Source of the DNA: Datisca glomerata
Taxonomy: Eukaryota; Streptophyta; Magnoliopsida; Cucurbitales; Datiscaceae
NCBI GenBank assembly: GCA_003255025.1
Contig: QANY01000116.1
Coordinates: 248,001 to 312,000 of the forward strand
Reading direction: 5' to 3'
Length of the DNA: 64,000 bases
Part shown: positions 59,150 to 64,000 of the stretch, piece after piece
Numbering within the stretch: the stretch's first letter is position 1
How the letters are laid out: the number at the start of each line of letters is the position of its first letter
Notes under the pieces: model-generated
The model's input: only the letters and a program-made list of their open reading frames with translations
Database searches by the model: none
Told to the model about the DNA's origin: nothing
Position numbers and translations under genes: made by a program

Positions 59150-60455
59150 GTAGGTAAATGGGCTTAAATGATGGTGTGACTCGTGATGTTATAATTATAT
59201 ATCATGTAATTATATTTACAATTTGTTCAACCGTTTTTTATGATGTTTATATTCGTGAATACTTTGGTGTTTAGTTACTGTTCAGTTATTAATGTGATTA
59301 TCATGTTTGAATATGTTATATGTATCAGTACGCATTATTTATTTACTTGTGAACCATATGATCAATTATTATCATGCGTTGGACTCTGCAAGTTTTGAAG
59401 TTAATTCAGTCAAGGGGTAATCAAGAAAGATATGAACTTAAGCACGAGCCTTAGTTAATAAGAAATCAGGCTGTCCACATTGTGTTCTGTTACGCGAATC
59501 GAGTGTCATCTGTTCATGTTTTAGTCATATATGAGGAGACTTCAGTTCATGTTTCGGTCACACATTAGGTGTCATCTGTAAATGTTTACCGTCACTCATG
59601 AGGTGTCATTTGTTCACGTTTTCCATCACCTATGACTGTCATCTATTTTCGTCACTCAGTGTGTGTCATCTGTTTCATCACCCAATTCATCATGTTAAAT
59701 TTCAGTTCACGTGCGAACAGTGCTGGTTAGATTGTTAACTAAGGAATATGCTAAGACAAGATATGATTAAAATTGTTATACAATTATGTTTGAGACGCGT
59801 CTTATTTACATGCTATGTTGCGCCAAGTCATGATCAAGTATGTTACGTTATTTCATTTATGATATATGTCAAGTTTAGTTACGTTTTATCATGATTGTAT
59901 ATATGACATATGGATGTATGTTATTATGTGAGTTTGCTTACTGAGTATTTTAAAATACTCATCCTCCCATAGTTGTTTATGATGCAGATGTGATGGTGAG
60001 TAGCATGAGTGGGAGACTGTCTTAACCAATTGGATCATTAGAATTTATGATTTTCAATTTTATGATTTTCTTTAAGACTTGGGGAAACATTTTCTATTAA
60101 ACCCAGTTATTTAAGTAGTTTATTTTATGCTATGTTCTTCAACGAATTAGGATGGTGAAAACTTCATGAATTATGAATTTCAAGTTTTGACTTTATTTTA
60201 GAATTTAATTATGTTTTATCGAGGCTTTATTAATTATACATTAAGACACATTATCGCTTCCGCTATTTAATGATTAATATTTAGATCATGGATAAGTTTA
60301 ATGCTTCCGCTATTTAAGGTCAAGGTTTTTTATCATAGGTAAAATAAGATTTTAATACTTGGGAATTTTCTCAAAATTATGGTTTATATTGAATTTGAGA
60401 TTTTAAAATTGTGAAATTACACGTATGCTTAACCCTCGAGGATCGAGGCGTTACA
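59150..60455 (+). mobile_element. Probable solo LTR-like Ty3/gypsy sequence
   Basis: Contains GTTTGCTTACTGAGTATTTT and ACTCATCCTCCC (about 59930-59970), and ends GATCGAGGCGTTACA, features I associate with chromovirus (Del/Tekay-type) LTR ends. A cluster of GTCATCTGTT repeats lies at 59505-59680. The 5' boundary and a target duplication were not found, so extent and family are uncertain. Confidence 0.4.
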
Positions 60456-60846
60456 AATGCAGAGCATGGAAGATCGTAACAGCGAAACACTTTTCAATGT
60501 GTGGCAAACTGTACAGGAACAAATTGTGATTACAACAGGACGTTGCAGAGACATGAGCTGCTTATCTCTTCGTTCTCCGAGCTCAAGTTATAGAAGAAGA
60601 AACCGAGAAGAAAGTATCAGCAACAACTGATTTTATTACGGGACAGCTCATGATGTTCATATCGATATATTACGCGTCTTTGCATTGGGTAGACCTCATA
60701 CAATAACAGTCCTAGCTCTACTAAAAGCAAGCCAGAAGGAAAGGATAGAGCGAGTTGTAGAGAAAATGCTGGAGAAGGAAATGACAAAGATGCTAAAGCT
60801 GGGAACAATTGGAATGGTTGATCTTGAGATACTAGCACAATCATAA
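60456..60846 (+). pseudogene. Unidentified coding-like remnant
   Basis: Two overlapping + frames look protein-like. One reads [20 protein letters not shown] then [11 protein letters not shown] (60598-60690). The other continues [14 protein letters not shown], then KERIERVVEKMLEKEMTKML and GTIGMVDLEILAQS, ending at a TAA near 60844. A single frameshift near 60690 would link them. I do not recognise the family. It follows directly after the LTR-like end at 60455. Confidence 0.3.
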
Positions 60847-61750
60847 AGTGCCATATGTTTCTCTTATATTGATATTAATTAGTCTACTCATTGACTAAGA
60901 TGAAAACATAGAATTCAATTATAATTGATTCACCATGTATAGCTGTGTACACAACTTTAATAAAGTATGTATATTAAATTTAATCCTATATTTTTTCATA
61001 CTTAAAGTGGAAGGATTATGATCCTAAATTGAAAGAAATAACTAAAAGATTTAATCATCTCGATCACGTGCGGGGAGTCTAGCACGCTTTGCTATTAGTA
61101 GAGACAATTTAGTAGCACAAGATACTATTACTTAGATATGAGCTATTGAATAAAAATATCAAGTAAATGATGAGTGTACCTGCATATACACGAATGAAAG
61201 GAATTAAAGAAAACCAAGACTTGATGAAGGTCTTTTCTTATTACATTTCCCAAACTAGAAAAGGATAATAGTCAACAGGACACTAATTTGCCCAGTGAAA
61301 CAACTTTGAGCATGAGCTGGCCCTCATTATTAACTCCAAGTGGATCCTGATTGATTAATTAAACTAGACAAACTTTGATTGAGTTTCGGAAATAAACAAA
61401 CAGTTTATTACTTGATAAATGTTTGTTGTTTTAAATACTTATTTTTGTATTTTAAGAAAATATCTATTAAGATAATTTTGTCGTATCCATAAAATGCAAG
61501 AAAATATGTTTCCTAAAATTAATGTGTTTTACAAAAAATGTTAGGAACTAAAGCTTTTAACTAAATTAGTGTTAGTTTAACGCATAAAAATATGGTATTT
61601 GACTAATTAACTGGACCAACGTGCAAATGGATAAAATTACTCACAAGGAAGCATCAAGAACTTGTTGACATCGTGCAAAATCATGTGCAGTTATGATATC
61701 CAAACTCTTCAAATTATTCCCCTCTCACAAATTTCAAACCAAAGCAATTC
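60847..61750. other. Unassigned spacer
   Basis: AT-rich DNA with no recognised gene or repeat. Confidence 0.4.
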
Positions 61751-61760
61751 TATAAATACA
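61751..61760 (+). promoter_or_regulatory. TATA box of GLR pseudogene C
   Basis: CTATAAATACAAGG lies about 47 bp before the ATG at 61798, a normal plant spacing for TATA, a short leader and start codon. Confidence 0.55.
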
Positions 61761-61797
61761 AGGTGTTGTATTCTCATAACCATTCACAAAACCAAAC

Positions 61798-62026
61798 ATG
61801 AATAATTCTAAAACTGGTTTTGGTCTCCTCTTGTTCGTATGCCTTCAAAATTTGTGGGCAACGGCACAGAACCCAAAAACCCAGGTGAAGGTGGGTGTGA
61901 TTCTTGATTTTGATAAATGGGTAGGAAAAATGGGTCTGAGTTCTATTGCTATGGCCCTTTCCGATTTTTCCTTCTCTCTAGAGACTCTAAAGATGACGTT
62001 GTAGAAGCAGCTGCCTCAGGTTCTTT
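61798..62026 (+). pseudogene. GLR pseudogene C: exon 1 only
   Basis: Starts with a signal-peptide-like MNNSKTGFGLLLFVCLQN, then VKVGVILDFDKWVGKMGLSS and IAMALSDF, the clade-II GLR N-terminus. A deletion of about 30 bp after SDF shifts the frame. The original frame resumes as RDSKDDVVEAAAS, ending at a CAG-GT donor (about 62020). No exon 2 is present downstream, where a truncated copia LTR and a Tat-family LTR follow. An intact-looking TATA box precedes it. Confidence 0.85.
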
Positions 62027-62199
62027 CTCTTCCCTCTCTCTCTCAAGAAATTTCTATCAACACAGTGTTTCACACAATAACTTATATCAATGAATGTGAA
62101 TCTGATCCAATAAAAAAACTCCATTTTAAAATAACATCCAAAAAATTCTCACTAGTAAAAACATCTCATTTCTCATCTTAATAAAATATATTCTCTATA

Positions 62200-62298
62200 T
62201 TTTGTAACGGAAGCGTTAATAAACAATAGTAAAATAATATATTTTTAACGTGATTTTGCTAACTTGTCTACATCCATCATGACATTTCTCATTATATC
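62200..62298 (-). mobile_element. Truncated copia-like LTR
   Basis: TTGTAACGGAAGCGTTAATA and AACGTGATTTTGCTAACTTG match the first about 100 bp of the LTRs at 52990 and 53888. It is cut at 62298 where the next LTR starts. Confidence 0.6.
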
Positions 62299-62835
62299 TG
62301 TAAGGGAAAAAATTCACGATTTGAAAAATTTGTCGTGAGTTTGCTACATGATAATGAGAAAATAAATAGTAATAGAAAATAGTAGTAAACCCCATGATTT
62401 ATGTGAAACGTATTTAAAGAAAAACTAAATCATGGAAAAACTTTGATAGTATTTTTATTTTAGATAAAAAAAAGTTTACAAGACTAATATGCAAGCTAGC
62501 TTGTTTGTTGTGTGTGCTGAGAGAGTCTCTTCGGAGTTATATTTTATCTCTATTTATACGCCTTCAATCATTTACAAAGAATCTGATGTAGTTTATCTGA
62601 TTCTATCTGAAAATAGAATCAACATAATATTTCATTGAGATCTAGTTTATCAACATTAACAACTAAATAAATTTTAGCCGTCTAATCAATCTAATGATCT
62701 TGATAAGCTTCTTTGGATTGCATGTTGACAAGCCATATACTTTCGTCCGACTGGTCCTTTTCCTTAAATTTTTTATGACATGCCGGATTGAAGAATTTAT
62801 GCCCGTTCATTTGCCTATATTGTATTCGTTGTTCA
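62299..62835 (-). repeat. LTR of a third Tat-family element
   Basis: Starts TGTAAGGGAAAAAATTCACG and shares ordered blocks with the LTRs at 45660 and 51937: AACATTAACAACTAAATAAA, GCCGTCTAATCAATCTAATG, and TTGACAAGCCATRTACTTTC. It likely ends at GTTGTTCA (62835). The interior lies to the right and runs off the window, so it would be the 3' LTR of a minus-strand element. Confidence 0.6.
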
Positions 62836-63199
62836 TGAAACGTCGATATACAATATTATGTCATAGGATAAATATCTTCTCGTTCTGAGATATCTTTTCG
62901 TACAGTGTTGTTGCTATTGCCATACAGTGTTGGGCCAAATTTGAGCTTCCCTTCTGTTAGATAAGCCGTTTTATAGGTGAGCTTCATATATTTTCTGGTC
63001 GCTGGTTTTGTCTGTTTCAGATCTGGAGTTTTGAAGTTGATGGAGGAAAATTCGTTCACGGTTTCTCCTTTTCATTTTTATATTTTCTGTTCTTTTAATG
63101 CCCCACCATACTATTTTGAGTGTTTCCCATTTTGTGAACAGCTTCAGCTTGGTATTGATAGTACTTGAATGAGCATTTCTGTTCTGTAAGTCATGTAAG

Positions 63200-63745
63200 T
63201 TTCTATTTTGAAATTTCTGATTTCCTTCTGAGAATGGTGTTCACTGAACAATCGTTCCCAAAAACTTTAGCTTTTCACAATGCTCAAAGGCCCTATGATT
63301 TCTTTCTGAGAATGATATTTGTAGACATCAATTCTCAAAAACATAAGCTTTTCACAAAGCTTAGAGGATCTATGATTTTCTTCTGAGAACGATATCCATA
63401 GATATTCCCAAGGACTTAAGCTTTTCATAAAGCTTAAGTGCTTTATAATTTCCTTCTAAGAATGATGTCCGTAGACATTTCCAAAGACTTAAGCTTTTCA
63501 CAAAGCTCAGGGCCCTATGATTTCCTTCTGAGAACGGTATCCCTAGACGTTCCATTTCCAAGGACATAAGCTGTTTACAAAGCTCATGGGCCCTAAGATT
63601 TTCTTCTGAGAATGATGTCTGTAGACATTCTCAAGGACATAAGTTTTTCACAAAACTCAGGGGTCCTATGATTTCCTTCGTAAAACGATGTCCGCGGACA
63701 TTCTGAAAGACTTAAGCTTTTCACAAAGCTCAGGAGTCTTATGAT
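63200..63745. repeat. 74-bp minisatellite of the third Tat-family element
   Basis: The core CTTTTCACAAAGCTC recurs at about 63271, 63346, 63421, 63494, 63571, 63643 and 63716 (72-77 bp spacing). The unit (CTTCTGAGAATGATGTCYGT, AGACATTCYCAAGGACATAA) resembles in layout the 79-bp unit at 47380-51765 and lies in the same position relative to the LTR. Confidence 0.85.
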
Positions 63746-64000
63746 TTCACGTTGGGCTCCTTGCTAGAGTTTCTCCCTTTTTTTTATTTTTCCCTACGAC
63801 AAAAATGTTGAACAAAACACCATATCTTAATGGAATGAGTAGAGAACGAGTATACCGTTGCAATTTCATCATAGAGAATTGAGTTTGATGCCTCGTGTCC
63901 ATCGTTTTCAGAATCGATTCTTTTATTTAAAATAAATATTGATTGGTGTCCTTGAATCATATTCATGGTTTGTTGTGATGAGTGTTTCCATTTCGAAACC
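63746..64000. other. Interior of third Tat-family element, to window edge
   Basis: One CTCCTTGCTAGAGTTTCTCCC unit, like those at 46690-47130, then AT-rich DNA. No coding match before the window ends. Confidence 0.4.

Noticed and set aside
1..64000. CRISPR array, tRNA, rRNA or prokaryotic operon features
   Set aside because: The tandem repeats lack unique spacers of constant length, and all recognised genes and elements are of plant nuclear type; nothing resembling a tRNA or rRNA gene was seen by eye.

Overview
The window looks like repeat-rich nuclear DNA from a flowering plant, probably a eudicot. It is AT-rich, carries plant-specific transposon lineages (Athila and Tat Ty3/gypsy, CACTA, hAT, Pack-MULE), and contains broken copies of plant glutamate-receptor-like (GLR) genes. 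I found no intact protein-coding gene, no tRNA or rRNA gene and no CRISPR array. Almost everything recognisable is a transposable element, a tandem array or a pseudogene.

Layout. 1-7.6 kb: a 70-bp minisatellite, an LTR-like block with a TATA box, and a minus-strand gag remnant of an Ogre/Tat-type element. 7.6-19.0 kb: a degenerate Athila element (LTRs 7594-9120 and 17318-18975) whose gag is split by a 4,000-bp CACTA transposon (10202-14201, 3-bp AAT duplication). The CACTA carries fragments of TON2/FASS, a TIP41-like gene and a leucine-rich-repeat gene. 19.4-20.2 kb: an inverted copy of the LTR block at 2.1 kb. 20.5-33.5 kb: a GLR pseudogene (exon 2 at 20539-21875, last exon at 33222-33508) whose intron holds a 9.8-kb minus-strand Tat-lineage element (23314-33125, duplication TATAT), including an antisense-ORF remnant. 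34.7-41 kb: a hAT transposase pseudogene, a 961-bp non-autonomous hAT element with an 81-bp minisatellite, and a 1-kb Pack-MULE with an LRR fragment. 41.5-44.6 kb: a CACTA derivative and a CACTA subterminal-repeat block. 45.7-52.5 kb: a Tat-derived LTR element with no coding region, consisting largely of a 79-bp minisatellite into which a second copy of the same CACTA derivative has inserted. 53.0-54.5 kb: a miniature copia-like LTR element (CTACT duplication). 54.8-55.9 and 61.8-62.0 kb: two further GLR pseudogene fragments, separated by a 2.3-kb hAT element and an LTR-like block. 62.2-64 kb: a truncated copia LTR interrupted by a third Tat-family LTR element with its own 74-bp minisatellite, running off the window.

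Interpretation. All four GLR pieces are on the + strand and resemble clade-II plant GLRs, so this looks like a former tandem GLR cluster invaded by repeats. Two of the copies share the same premature TAG codon, which suggests that an already broken gene was duplicated. Target-site duplications, read directly from the sequence, support the boundaries of six elements. No identity percentages or ages were computed.
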